A DNA stretch of 64,000 bases, from positions 25,665,676 to 25,729,675 of the forward strand of contig JANVCC010000022.1 in assembly GCA_025345505.1 (NCBI GenBank), in the 5' to 3' direction. The notes beneath the pieces were generated by a model. That model did no database searches, was not told the DNA's origin, and was given only the letters and a program-made list of their open reading frames with translations. Shown here piece by piece: positions 23,501-34,639 of the stretch. The first letter of the stretch is position 1; each line of letters opens with the position of its first letter. Made by a program: the position numbers and the translations under genes. The stretch is from Todiramphus chloris collaris (Eukaryota; Chordata; Aves; Coraciiformes; Alcedinidae).

Positions 23501-26500
23501 TCGCCTGGCCGTGGAGGCTGGCTTTGACTGGGTCTACTATGAGTCCAAGGCACACATCCACTGCTCTGTCAAGTCAGGTAAGGCTGGGGAGTGCAGTGAG
23601 CAGGGCTGGGGGCCTGTTCCCTGGTTGCAGCATGCCCGGGGACCCTGGCTGTCTGGGTAGGGTGCTCCCAGGGGTTACTGGCTCTCACAGCCTGATTTCC
23701 CTATCTGGGGCAGACAGTTGGGTGGGGAGTGAGTCACACACCTGTGGCCAGCAATGCCATGGGGATAATTCCCTATCTAGCTCCCACAGACCTACAGCCC
23801 AATCCACTCTCTCTACCCCCCTTCTTTTCCCACCTCACATCCCCTTCTCCCTCAGCCCCAGTCTGCCCGTCACATCTGTCTCCTCTGCCCTTGCAGCCCC
23901 TTAGTGCCCAGCTGCCCGTGCTCAGCCCCATCCAACCCTGCCTCCCTCCACCGCTGGCTCTTCTTCAGCTCCTGCTGTTGCAGCAAGAGCACCCAAAGGA
24001 CGGGGACAGGGACAAGCAGGCAGGGATGGGCCAAGGTGCCCTGGGGATCAGCTCACTGATGTGCAGCGTCTTCTGCAGAGGGGAGCAGAGCTGGGGGGGT
24101 GCAGCTGGAGTGGAGTGAGGGAAGGGTGCTGTGCAGTGACAGGGCGATGGCTGCACCCAGACCCTGCCCGCGGCCAGGAAGGGACTGCGTGGCTTGCAAT
24201 CTGCCCCAGCCGGGGGGAAGCTGCCCTGCCCGGGACGCTGCAGCCCCGGGCCCCGCCGGAGCGGCTGCGCTGGCTGCGGGCGGCAGAGGGCAGCAGCGGC
24301 CCACGCACGGCACCGGCCACGCAGGCCCGCCCTTCGGGACAGGGGCAAGTGCCGCTGCCCGCGTCGCGACAGGCTGGGCTGGGCTGGGCTGGGCTGGGCT
24401 GGGCGATGCCTGTGCGTGGGCTTGCGGGGGCAGAGAGGCAGGCTCGGCGGCTGCGCGCACACCCGCGCCCCTCGCCCGCACACCCGCGCCCCTCGCCCGC
24501 ACACCCGCGCCCCTCGCCGTGCCGGCCCAGGGCCGCCCTGCCAGAGCACACACCGTGCCCACGCACGCAGCGCTCCCCGCTCGCACCCGGGGAGAGGGCA
24601 GTGGCTGCACACGCGTGCCCACAGACGTGCCCTCAGACGTGCCCACAGACGTGCCCACACACCCACGTGCCTCAGCGGTGCCGGGGCCGTTACACTGGCG
24701 CTGCCTCGCGTCTCTTGTCCCCGGGCTCGGCCCCCACCGCCTTCTGCCTGTCCTACTGCCCTAGCCCGTGGCCAGCGGCCTGACCACCCCAGACGCCAGC
24801 CTGCCCCCCCACGCTGACCCGCTCCCCCGTGCCGATGCCAGGACGGGCGCAACACCGGCCGGCGATGGAGACGGGGAGACCGCGCCGCAGAGAGGGAGTG
24901 ACCCGCCCCCGAAGAAGAGGGACAAAGCGTGGGAGAAGAACCAGGTCTCCCGTGCCCCGGGGCACCCTGTGGGGCTGGCCAGAGCAGTGGGGCCAGGCTC
25001 CGAAGCAAGGACCATGACCCCAGAGCCTTGGGGCTGGCCAGAGGAATGGGGCTGTGCCCCTGGAGAAGGACAGAGGATCTTGAATCCTGGGATGCTCCCC
25101 TGCACCAGTTGAAGAGGCATGCTGTGACTCAGGCAGCAGACAAGGGCCCTGAGGCCCAGGAGTGCTTCTGGAGGCTGGCCACAGACAGACCCCTTGCTCC
25201 ACAGCAGCATCTCCAGGCTCTGGGTCCCCCATATTTATTCCCGAGGCCATGGAGAGTCCAAGGATGTGTGGTGGAGGAGGCTGTGGGTTGCATACCCTGA
25301 CCACCCCCCAAAGAGCTGTGTACAGAGGGCAGCCGGGCTGCTCCTTCCTCCTAGTAAATGGCTTCTATTTTTGTACGGATGGCCACGTGGCCTGTTGTAT
25401 ATCACCTTGGCTCCCCCCCTGCACCTGCACACCCCTCCATGCCCAGTGCCTGCGCCCCTTGCTTCTGTCAGGTGCCCCTTTTGCCCTCCTGCCAGCCCCT
25501 CCCCACAGTTCTGCCGCTTGCCTGGGGATATGGGGTGCAGGATTTGGGACCTGGCCTCTGGGGCAGGCACAGGTCGAACACTGCACCTCATCTGAGTAAT
25601 AAAAGGATTCTGTCCCAGAGATGGATGCCTCTCTTCATGGGCCTGGGGGCTGGGACTTGACTCTGCCCAAAGCTGGGGAGTGATGGGGGGCAGTGCCCTC
25701 TGGGTGGGGCCACACTCAGGGGTTAGACAGAGGTGGGAGAGGGCCCTGAGGGAGACTGGGAGCTTGAGGCTGGGACTGTGCAGGGCCAGGACCCAGACAC
25801 TAGATGAAATGCCCCTGGCAGGTGGTGGGAGGGCATCATACAGACGGGGGTTACTGGGATTTGGGGTACCAGGGCTGCTACAGTAGCTGAGCACTGTTCC
25901 TTGGGAAGCCGGGGGTGGGCCCCTGGTGACACTTGGTGGATTCCTGCATTTTTTTCATCTGAAGATGGGTAGGACTGCTGTGCTACTGTCGCAGGGGACA
26001 AGCCCCAGAGAGTTTGGGTGCTCTACCCTGTGACAATCGCCAGTGTAGCCCTGGCCAGGATGCTGGTGGTTTTTGCCTAATGATGGCCACAAGCTGTGAC
26101 ATCTCCCTCCAGCTCAGAGAGTCATCTGGCATCAGTAGTGCAGGGATGAGCAGATGGGAGAAGTGAGCAGGGCTGCAGTGTGGGGTAGAGGGTGCTGCAT
26201 TGCTGGGGGATGGTGCTGCACCCTGCACCGTTCTTTGTAGCATGTTCACCAGTGGTACCCAGGCATAGCACTGCAGGGGATGGGGATGCTGTGGGCATGC
26301 AGAGTGTGCCTGGGCACTCTGCTCCTCAGAAGGCCCTGCCTTCTTTCTTTCCAGCTTCAGGTGCCCCATGGCACTGCCTTGCACGTTTTGGGGCTGTGAC
26401 TATTCCCCACTCACCTTGGTTGGCAGGCTTTGGGATCTGGCTCTGCAGAGCAGTCCCAGCACCCTGGCACCACAGTGAAGAGCAGGTGCTGCCTTACGTG

Positions 26501-27401
26501 GCTCGAGCCCCCACGTGCCACCCCTGGTGACATGTTGGCTGGAGGAACAGGCACCCGGGGAGGCCGGATTGGTGGCTGGGGGGTGTGTAGGGGTCATGTG
26601 CATGTTTGTGATGCCAGGGCAGGGTTATCCCCAGGTAGGCAAAGCTGGGATGCCTGGGAGGGTCTCTGTGCATCATGGAAGGGTGATGCTGGGGGTCTGG
26701 CAGATGGGTAACCCTCCTGTCCTCTCTCTCCCTGCGCAGAGCACTCAGCCGCTGCGAAGACAGGGGGCTGCTTCCCCGGGAGGGCACTGGCGACGCTGGA
26801 GAATGGTGCCCGAATGCCACTGTGGGCGCTACGCCCGGGTCAGCGGGTGCTGGCAATGGACAGGGCAGGCAGGCCCATCTACAGCGACTTCTTGGCTTTC
26901 CTGGACAAGGAGCCTCATGCTCTCACCTCTTTCCATGTCATCGAGACACGGGAGCCACCTCGGCGCCTGGCCCTGACTCCCACCCACCTGCTCTTCATGG
27001 CTGAGAACGTCTCTGTGCCTGCTGCCCACTTCCGCCCCACCTTTGCCAGCCAAGTGCGCCCTGGACATTTTGTGCTTGTGGCAACAGGGGAGGGTGGCTT
27101 GCAGCCTGCCGAGGTGGTCGGGGTGCGGGACCGGAGGGACATGGGAGTCTATGCCCCGCTGACACACCATGGGACACTGGTGGTGGACGGCGTGGTGGCC
27201 TCGTGCTTTGCCCTGGTGCAGGAGCAACATCTGGCGCAGCTGGCTTTCTGGCCACTTCGGCTCTACCACAGCCTGGTGGGGTGGCCCAGGGTACAGGGGG
27301 ACGGCATGCACTGGTACTCAGGGCTGCTCTACCGCCTGGGCAGGCTGCTCCTGCCACCCGAGAGCTTCCACCCTCTGGGGGTACCCCAGGCAGAGAGCTG
27401 A
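17191..27401 (+). CDS. IHH: Indian hedgehog (IHH), complete coding sequence
   Basis: IHH is a secreted morphogen that controls chondrocyte hypertrophy and gut and bone development through Patched/Smoothened. The CDS joins 17191-17493, 23316-23577 and 26740-27401 (1227 nt, 408 aa), with the hedgehog-family intron phases (0 and 1) and a 262 nt second exon. A hydrophobic signal peptide (about residues 6-23) precedes CGPGR, with Cys24 as the palmitoylation site. Zinc ligands His141, Asp148 and His183 are present. The GGCF autocleavage site falls at Gly198/Cys199, followed by the Hint domain with its TPTH motif, which attaches cholesterol. The 408 aa length agrees with that known for chicken IHH. 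The chosen ATG follows ggcgcgcc and directly starts the signal peptide. Neighbours are NHEJ1 upstream and MNX2 downstream. Nothing is truncated. Confidence 0.97.
17880..18070 (+). repeat. Degenerate minisatellite in IHH intron 1
   Basis: Recurrent gagctggcagcac / ctgctgtcccccaacccatg units of irregular spacing appear on the + strand. Confidence 0.6.
20845..21235 (+). repeat. Pyrimidine-rich degenerate tandem array
   Basis: About 390 nt made of short diverged units such as cctgctccctgcccatc and cctgcccgtc. The + strand is almost free of long purine runs. The overlapping open frames (Pro/Ser/Leu/Cys-rich) are by-products of the repeat. Confidence 0.65.
21783..21818 (+). repeat. (CTCC)n/(CCT)n tract
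   Basis: A ctccctccctccctcctcct simple repeat in IHH intron 1. Confidence 0.8.
23316..23577 (+). CDS. IHH: IHH coding exon 2
   Basis: 262 nt follow a ctgccctgcag acceptor and end before gtaagg. It encodes the core of the signalling domain ([20 protein letters not shown]), the calcium-site acidic residues (DEDGHH) and zinc ligands His141, Asp148 and His183. Confidence 0.97.
24376..24404 (+). repeat. (GGGCT)n pentamer, G-quadruplex motif
   Basis: Five perfect GGGCT units plus GGGC give six G3 runs separated by 2 nt, which meets the G-quadruplex pattern on the + (coding) strand of IHH. Confidence 0.88.
24457..24518 (+). repeat. 21 bp tandem repeat, three copies
   Basis: Three nearly identical units beginning gcacacccgcgcccctcgcc lie in IHH intron 2; the last is slightly diverged. 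Confidence 0.88.
24611..24660 (+). repeat. 12 bp tandem repeat (agacgtgcccac)
   Basis: Consecutive cagacgtgccc units with one or two changes, each containing the palindrome ACGT. Confidence 0.75.
25598..25603 (+). terminator. Intronic poly(A) signal in IHH intron 2
   Basis: An AATAAA follows about 300 nt of less GC-rich sequence (ttctatttttgtacggatgg, ttgtatatcacc) that looks like 3' UTR. It could end an intronic transcript or a truncated IHH isoform. It may also be chance. Confidence 0.3.
26740..27401 (+). CDS. IHH: IHH coding exon 3 (Hint domain)
   Basis: It follows a cctgcgcag acceptor and completes Glu189. It then encodes KTGGCFPG, with autoprocessing between Gly198 and Cys199, the [10 protein letters not shown] block with the catalytic Thr/His, and the C-terminal VVASCFALV region. 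It ends at a TGA. Confidence 0.97.
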
Positions 27402-28667
27402 GGGTGCTCTCTGCCCACAGCCGGTGCTGCTGGCAGAGGTGGTGGCTGCGGGATGGCTCACTGGGAGCCAGCACCCCCTCCCGAAGCTAGGTGCCCATGG
27501 GGAGCTGCCTCCAGCCCTTCCTGCTTGGGGCACAGCCACCTCCTGGTTGGGGGGCACCAGGACTCCCTGGTGTGCCTCCTCCATCCCCACTGCCCCCTCC
27601 TCAGCCCCTGTTCCTGGGGGCAGGGGGGAGGCATGACGGGTCCCCCGCTGAACAGGGGGTGCCCCCAGCTGAATCCACATGCTGCTATTTGTGTGTGTGC
27701 GTGTGATGTGCGTGTGCGTGTGCAGAATTAGCTAACGACGGAGGTCTGACAGACAAGGGGGAGCAGGAAGAGGAGAGAGCCCCTGGCTGCAGGATGCTCC
27801 CAAGGGTCTCCCAGCCTGCCTGCACCCGGTGGGGGGGCTTTGAGAGAGGGGCCCCGGGGCCCTTTGCTGGGTGGCCGGGTCAGGAGTGTGGGTGATGCCA
27901 TTCCCACCCCTGGGATGTGACAGCTGGGAGGAGTGACTCAGGTACTGGGACTGTGCCTTGCCCTTAGCCCTGCCTGCAGGCACAGGGGGGCACCCAAAAC
28001 CAGACCGTGGGGTGCCCAAGCACGGGCAGGGCTGGAGCAGCCGGCACAGCTCTGGTGTGAGACCCTGACTTGGTGATAAATGCTGCTGGAGCAAGAGACT
28101 GCCCAAGCTCTGCCTAAAGCCAGTCCAGCAGCCACCTGGCCGGGCATACTTGTTGGGACGCTGTGGCAGCACAGGGGGCTCTGGCTGGCAAGAGGGGGCT
28201 GCGGAGCCGGGTGCGGGGCAGGAGAGGGCGAGTGGCAGGCAGGCGTGGGCACGCAGTGGTGGGAGCCGGCGTGGGGAGAGCCGGGGCTGCAGTCCCAGCC
28301 TCCCGCAGCCAGGGGAAGTAAAGCGACCGAGGAGAAAGCGCTCCCTCCCTTGCTTTCCGGGCACCCCACCCTGGGCTGGTTCAGCCCTAAGCCATTCCTT
28401 TCCCACTCCGAAGCTAAAGAACTCCCCAAGCTCCAGACTCTGCCTGGGATGACCTTCCCGACCCCCCCCAGCACCGCAAACCCTCAGGGTAACTCACTGC
28501 TGCTCACCGGCTCCCGGGACCTGGGGGGAGCCCTCTCAGAGCTGCAGTCACAGTCCCTCCCTGCCACATCCTAGCTAGAGCTTCATCCTCCCCTGGCTCC
28601 CCGTTGTGGAGCTCTGGGGACCGGAGGGGGGCTGTGACTCGTGTACCCTCTGCAGCATCACGCGTCT

Positions 28668-28682
28668 TTATTTATTTATCTG
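28668..28682 (+). promoter_or_regulatory. IHH: AU-rich element in IHH 3' UTR
   Basis: Overlapping ATTTA pentamers (tttatttatttatc) lie in the presumed IHH 3' UTR. Such elements commonly shorten mRNA half-life, which would suit a tightly timed signalling gene. Confidence 0.4.
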
Positions 28683-28774
28683 CTCTTTGTATGTACCATA
28701 GATGGGAGGCATTGTGGGCACATGCAGGGTGAGGCAGGAGCGGGTGGGGGAAAAGCTGTTTGGTTGGGGCGGGA

Positions 28775-28795
28775 TTTTTTTTTTTTTTTTTTTTT
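28775..28795 (+). repeat. Poly-T run (T21)
   Basis: 21 consecutive T lie within the presumed IHH 3' UTR; the transcript would carry U21. Confidence 0.92.
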
Positions 28796-28949
28796 AACAA
28801 AAAGCAGAAATTATTTAAAGATTATTTTAAAGCACAGTTTTTATGGTGATTGTTGTCCAGGGCAAAGTGGGAAAGCACGAGCTTGGCCGACAGCAGGTGT
28901 ATTTTTGTCTCTTCACTGGATGTACCCTTCCTGGTCGGGGACATGGCCC

Positions 28950-28955
28950 AATAAA
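28950..28955 (+). terminator. IHH: IHH poly(A) signal
   Basis: An AATAAA lies about 1.55 kb after the IHH stop. It is preceded by AT-rich 3'-UTR-like sequence (agcagaaattatttaaagat) and is the only canonical hexamer in a suitable place. The 27402-28975 stretch is therefore assigned to the 3' UTR. Confidence 0.6.
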
Positions 28956-29063
28956 TCCGTCATCTCCCAGGTGGGCATTCTGAGCTCTGGTGTGGGGAGG
29001 GCAGGCAGAGATCGGGAACATTTACTGCCCAATATAAACAGGGCAGGCAGGGCTAGAGGGCAT

Positions 29064-29112
29064 CTTGCACTTCTCTAGGAGCAAGATTTGGCCACCCCAG
29101 TGACCCCCACCA
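29064..29112 (+). repeat. 49 bp perfect direct repeat, copy 1
   Basis: It starts cttgcacttctctaggagca and is identical over 49 nt to 32049-32097, 2985 bp away. The flanks do not match. It lies about 110 nt past the IHH poly(A) signal. Confidence 0.95.
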
Positions 29113-29689
29113 ATAAGGATGAGCTCTTCCTCTCCACTTCCCTGTACCCAGGGGTGGTGGGCAGCCAGAGGCTGCAGGACTGAACCAGACTACATGGGAC
29201 CAGCAGTAACATGCGCCACCTGGAAACTAGGATAAGGGGGGCAGGATGTGGGAGGGATTACCACTGTGGGACTGACAGGGACACCTCTCCAGCCCTGTCT
29301 GGACCCAGCACCTGGCTATGCTATGACAACCTTCCTCATTATCTCTGTCACCACAACATCCACTAAGCCAGTGCTTCCCAGAGAAGATGGACCCCCTGCC
29401 CTGTACACTGGGTTTCCAATGTCACTAGCACTAGTCACTGCTGGCTCTGTCCCCTCACCCCTTGCCAGCCCTGTTCCCCCTCCACCCCATCCCCATGCCA
29501 GATGAAGGGAAGACTGACAGTCAGCATCCCCCACAGCCTTCCCATACCTGTCCCACCCATGCACCTCTCTGTGCACCCCACCTCCAAGCTGCCCTGCCCT
29601 GGTATCCCTGGGGGAGCTGGAAGCAGGGTCCCCCCTGGGCTTTCCCTGGACCCCACAGCATGTCTAGTGCAGAGCAATTCGGCAGCAGG

Positions 29690-29870
29690 CTGTCAGCAAG
29701 AGCCTTCATCACCACGGCTAATTTACTGGCTCTGTGAGGCGGCTGAGCTAATTTAATTAGGTTCTTATTACAAAGAAGGACAAATTGGTCCCCGGGGGGT
29801 GGGGCATGGGGTCAGCCTTTTGAGAGACGCTTTACTGAGTGAAATTTCAATCAGGCTGCGGTTGAAGGAG
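29690..29870. promoter_or_regulatory. Homeodomain-rich candidate enhancer 3' of IHH
   Basis: It contains cggctaatttactggctctg, gctaatttaattaggttctt, caaattgg and gaaatttcaatcaggctgcg. The TAATTTAATTAG core is a dense homeodomain site cluster. Conservation is inferred from composition only. Confidence 0.42.
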
Positions 29871-32048
29871 TGTGGGGGGGAAATGGAAGCAGGGGGTGCA
29901 TGGGGAGAGGATGTGCCCTTTGGGGTGCTATGTGGTGCTGTGGGCAGTCCATCTCAAGGACCAGATTTTAGGGGTATCAATCAGAATGTGGGAACAGATA
30001 TTTGTCCAGTTAGGAGGATGCTGCAGGATATTGGGGGTTGCTTTGGGGTGGAAGCAGGGAAAGTGTGTGAGGGTCCTGGCTTTGGTCTGGCCCCAGGGCA
30101 GCGAGAAGAAGAGGGGACACGAATAAATAAGAATCTAGGGTCTTTCTGAATCTCTGTTAAGTGCCCCCATAACCTCATAAAGCCCCATGGCAAGGCTGGT
30201 GAGGACAAAATGATGTCCAGATGACAGACAGGACTTATGGAGGGCTCTTCCTTCACTGGATATCCTTTCTCTTGTCACTCAGACTTAAGAGAGCTCATGG
30301 GCAGCTGAATCAGCTCCATCTCCCAGAGTGCCAGTCCTGGGTGTGGGGGTCCCACCAGGGTCTCATCTGGGTGGTGATGGATGGGAATGCTGGTGGGTGG
30401 CCGGCAGAAGGGCCAGGCTGGAGGGTACCACAATAGATGTCTCTCCATCAATTTGTCCTCATTACCATGTGAATGGTGGGCGGGGGGGAGAGGAAGGGCA
30501 TGTGGCAGCAGGAGAAACCCCCCACATGTTCCCATCTGGGATAACATGTCCCACTCCATCCCTGTCTGAGCATGTTAAACCAGCACCAACACCCCCCGGC
30601 CCCAAATTCAGGGGAGGAGAGGTACCACCCCCTATTCAGAGCCTTGAAAAGGCTACAGGGTCCAGTGTTGTTAACAAGTGGGAACCCCCTCCCCGTCTCC
30701 GCCTCTCCCGTCTGTCCCTCACCCCATGGCCTTCTGCCATGGCAGCACCAGCCAACCACAGTCCTGGCCCCAGGCTGGCATACTGGGTACTAGAGTCCTG
30801 GCAAGGAGAGATCTGGAGCATCGAGGCTTGGGGAGTGGGAGCGGAGCACCCCAAAAACATCTCCTATTTGTGGGAACTACACCTTTGAGCAGCTCGGGGA
30901 GGAGATGACATCAGGGTGGGAATCCTGTGGGACTCCAAGGCCAAACCTTCCTCCTAGAGCGGGCAATAAATCTGGTCAAGGAGGGGGCTTGTCCCCATAG
31001 TTTAGGAGCTCCAGGTCCAAACAGGTCCCCATGGCCTGGGCTGTGATGATGATGAGAAGAGTCACTCTGAAATATCTGGGCCCGCAGGCAGTGGCACATC
31101 ATGTTGCAGAGCTCCTCCTCCCAGTGAGGGCAGACTGACCCATAGCTGCCCCCCAGAAAAGCCCAGGAGAGGCTGCCCAGCCCAGTTCAGCCCCACACAT
31201 TGCCAGCTGGTGGATGCCCCCATAAGGAGCCCATACCAGCCTCCTGGACTCACTTGCAATAGCTTAATTTAGTTTAATGGTTTGTTGGAGTGCTGTTGGT
31301 CTTTGGAGGGACCCTGCTTTCTGTAACAGTGCTGGGGGGGGTCCAAGCACTCTGGCCCCAAGTCCACAGGAGCCCCAGGAGGATGTGGACTGCAGAGCCC
31401 ATTCTGCACCCTAAAAGCCATCCACGCCTCCTCCTCTGCTCCAAGTCCCTCACCTCCTTCCCCTTTCTCAGCTGTGGCACCCATGTGGGGACAACGTTGG
31501 GAGCACCCCTCCATTGCAGGAGCCCAGAGCCCCTCTGCCTGTGATTGGCAACTTCCCTGGGCAGGGATGGAGGTGTTTTAGCAGGCAGCAGCCTCTGGGC
31601 GTCACACCACAGCCTGCTGTGCCTGTACCGACATGGACAGAGAGACTCACGCAACCACCCCCTACAGGTACCTTTACCCCCTGGACAGACACAAGCCCAC
31701 CACCTCACCAGTTGGGCTTGGACACCCCCTGTCTCTCAGCATCATCATTCAATCCCCGAAATTACTCTCTTTCCACCCTGGATATTTTATAACCCAGGCA
31801 GTGTCTGTAGCACCCAGGTGTCCCTGTGTCCCTGATCTCTGTCCTGTCTCAGGACAGGCCAAGGGACATAGGCATGGCCCATGGAGACAGCGTGGTCCAC
31901 ATGTGAGGACCCCAGGACATGGACACCCCAGGGAAGTGGCCACCCCTGAAGCCCTGCCCACCCCACATCTCCCAGGTGCAGAGAGCACCCCAGACCCATG
32001 GAGAGGGTTGACAATCTCTACCCCCTAGCCAGGCTGAGCCCTGCCAAC

Positions 32049-32097
32049 CTTGCACTTCTCTAGGAGCAAGATTTGGCCACCCCAGTGACCCCCACCA
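32049..32097 (+). repeat. 49 bp perfect direct repeat, copy 2
   Basis: Identical to 29064-29112 through gtgacccccacca, then followed by a G-run (gggggggggtg). Confidence 0.95.
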
Positions 32098-32504
32098 CTG
32101 GGGGGGGGTGCCCCTCCACTAGGGCACCCTCTAATTCCATCTTGCACAGCATGGGGTATGGAGCTAGCACACCAAAGCCCACCTTTCCCTTCCCATATCC
32201 CCTCTCTGATCAGCAGGACCCACTCACCACCCGCTGCAGGGCAGGCAGAGCTGGGGTGATGCTACAAAGGAGGGGCAGGCAGGGGTGGCTGGGGACTGTG
32301 CAGGGGGTCTGGCAGTAGGCATCAACTGTTACCTTGCACACTGTCCCAGTATGAGATGGGGGCTCCCAGTGCCATGGGAGCAGCCAGCAGGATATGGCTG
32401 TGGTGGAAACCCCCCAGACATCCGGCACTGACCTTCCGTGAGTGGCCCTGGGGTGCCCTGGTCTTCAGGACAGAGGGTGTGTGAGTATGCACCCACACAC
32501 AAGG

Positions 32505-32830
32505 GACAAGTAAGAATCTAATCAGGGTCTTTTTCCTTAATAAATCATTCATCTTAATCCAACGCCCTCCTTCCTGCTCTAATAACTCCCAGTGCTGGGC
32601 CCCACAGCCACAACAATGCAGCTAATGGAACGATTTATTTTCATAATGGTGTTGGTGGGGAGAAGGGGCGGCCGGGGCGGGGACAGCACGCTCCGGGGCA
32701 GGAGTTTCTAATTAGTGAATGAAATTTGATGTAAGGCTGGAGGAAGATGGATTCGCTGCCTGACAAGGGGCCTTTCAGCTCATCAAAGTGCCCAAACAGG
32801 GAGGTAAATTAAATTATTTCTAATTCTTCA
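32505..32830. promoter_or_regulatory. Large homeodomain-rich candidate enhancer
   Basis: It includes aagaatctaatcagggtctt, ccttaataaatcattcatct, gcagctaatggaacgattta, ttctaattagtgaatgaaat and ggtaaattaaattatttcta. It is about 320 nt of AT-rich sequence with at least six TAAT cores, interrupted by a G-rich patch around 32660-32695. Confidence 0.45.
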
Positions 32831-32952
32831 CTAACCTCCAGAGAGTCACCCTTCCACCAGCAAAAGGTGGGTCCTTTCCTGAAATGAAGAGGTGCTTGAA
32901 GGACTGGGGTTGAGTGGAAGAAACCAAGCTCTGTGAAGGGATGGGGATGACA

Positions 32953-32990
32953 AGATGGGATGGGATGGGATGGGACGGGGTGGGGTGGGA
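32953..32990 (+). repeat. (GGGAT)n pentamer repeat
   Basis: gatgggatgggatgggatgg continues into gacggggtggggtggg. It is purine-rich with G-run spacing that could also form a quadruplex. Confidence 0.85.
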
Positions 32991-33989
32991 CAGGAAAGTG
33001 GGATAGGCTGCCACTGACTTTGTTGGAAGAATGGGGTGGGAAAAGGTGGTGATGGAGGGAAGACTTGCAAATAGTCAATAAATAAACAACTTCTAGGAAC
33101 TAATGACTTACTTGCAGCAAGTTTTCCATCCATGCCTATCACCTAATCAGACCCAGAGCAGGGCTGAAACAGCCAGTGCCAGTGTGAAGCAAAGCAGCCT
33201 GGCAGTGAGGAAACAGTATCCCAGCCCTCAGAGGTTTGAGGGTTGAGCACTTGATTTTGAAGGGATGACTGATGCTGAAGCCCGATGAAGGGTCCAGTGT
33301 GGGGGAATGCTTCAGCAAAGCCTGTTGTTCTCATGGCTCTGTACAATTTGAGGTCAGTGCCAGTGATGTTAGTGCTCATGGCATGAAATCTGTTCTTGGG
33401 ATGTACACTGTTTGGGGTTTATTTTAATCTGCAGCTCATGAAGTCCTGTGATGGAGACAATTCTTGCAGAGAATAAGTGCCTTCCCTCCTAGCAGTTCTC
33501 TTTGTAGGGGGACCTTGCACTGGTAACCTGCTACTAGCCCAGGTGTCCCCAGTATCAGAGTGCAAAGACAAAGACTTGGTGCTGTGGCTAAAACCAGCCC
33601 CTGGCTCTCCCTGGAGTGGGAAGCATTACATGCTGCCCCAGAAACACCTGAGGCTGCCCCCCAACTCCCCTCCCTGTAGGGCCAAGGAAGCCCATTCAAG
33701 GACAGGGCATAGATTTCTGGGAGATTTATGAAACCATGGTCTGCATTTCCTGCAAGATCTGCTCTCCTAACCATGCTCCACACCACCAAGCAGCCACAGT
33801 CACAGCCCAGCCCAGAGGGGGAAACAGGGTAAAGAGGGGGTCTGCATCCTATTGAAAGGGGCTGGGGAGGCATGAGGAGGGGGCCTGGAGCCCTGCAGTG
33901 GGGCCAGGGGCTTGCTGCAGGCTGGGAACATGGTCCCCTTCCCATGTCCGGGCTTGGTGGAGCTGGGACAGGCGCAGAGCCGCCCATGC

Positions 33990-34200
33990 TGACCCAACAC
34001 TCCAGGAATTTAATTTGTTTAATATATTCCCTGGGAAAGAAGAAAATAAATAAGTGGCACCTTGCGTGCCCCCATGTCTCACTCTCGCAACTGAGGTGTC
34101 AGCTTAACGAGCTGAAGCCCTCAGCCTGATTAACCAGCCTCTGCTCCTGCTAATAGGGAGCCACTGAGCAGGGTGATTGATGTATAGAGAGCATTAGCCC
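33990..34200. promoter_or_regulatory. Candidate conserved element
   Basis: AT-rich words include ggaatttaatttgtttaata, gaagaaaataaataagtggc, gcctgattaaccagcctctg and ggtgattgatgtatagagag. It contains a PBX-like TGATTGAT. No ORF and no transposon match. Confidence 0.38.
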
Positions 34201-34639
34201 CCGCAGCCTGGCGCTGGGCTGCCAGGGCACCGTGCCCGACCCAGCCCCCTTGCTCCTACCCTCCATACCCAAGACCAGGTCAAGGGTAAGTCAAAGGCTC
34301 CCTCTTTCCCTGGGTTGCATCGACCTGCCCCACCACTCTGGGGCATAGGGAAGAGGAGCTTGGGCTGCTTTTGCCTCTAGAAGTAAGGACATGCTGGTGG
34401 CTTCCCACCATCTGTGGGACTGCGTGACAGCTCCTCGGAATAGGGGCTGAGAGTCAGCATCTACTAGGAAGAAGACCCAAGTGTCCTGACCCCACCTTGT
34501 CCCACCCATCCCTCACTCAGGCCCTCCTGCCAGCTTGCTTGCCTGTCCCTCCATCTGTCCCCTTCTTATTGAAGTGTCTGTGGGTCTCATTGCAGAGTTG
34601 TCACCCACTCCTGCCATCCCTGCCCCACGGCATCACCAC

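Larger units (their letters stand above)
23578..26739 (+). other. IHH: IHH intron 2 with CpG-dense block
   Basis: A 3.2 kb intron. Its middle (about 24130-24960) is CpG-dense and repeat-rich, unlike the intron edges. It is followed by less GC-rich, 3'-UTR-like sequence and an AATAAA at 25598. No protein domain was recognised on either strand. A long minus-strand frame spans the block but is Arg/Pro/Ala-rich and compositional. A reasonable CTCF-like match lies at 24279-24294. Confidence 0.6.

Noticed and set aside
23965-25008. 347-codon minus-strand open frame in IHH intron 2
   Set aside because: Spans tandem repeats and a CpG-dense block; low-complexity product with no family resemblance.
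24782-25307. GLI-like GACCACCCC words (about 24782 and 25299)
   Set aside because: One mismatch to GACCACCCA and likely by chance in C-rich DNA.
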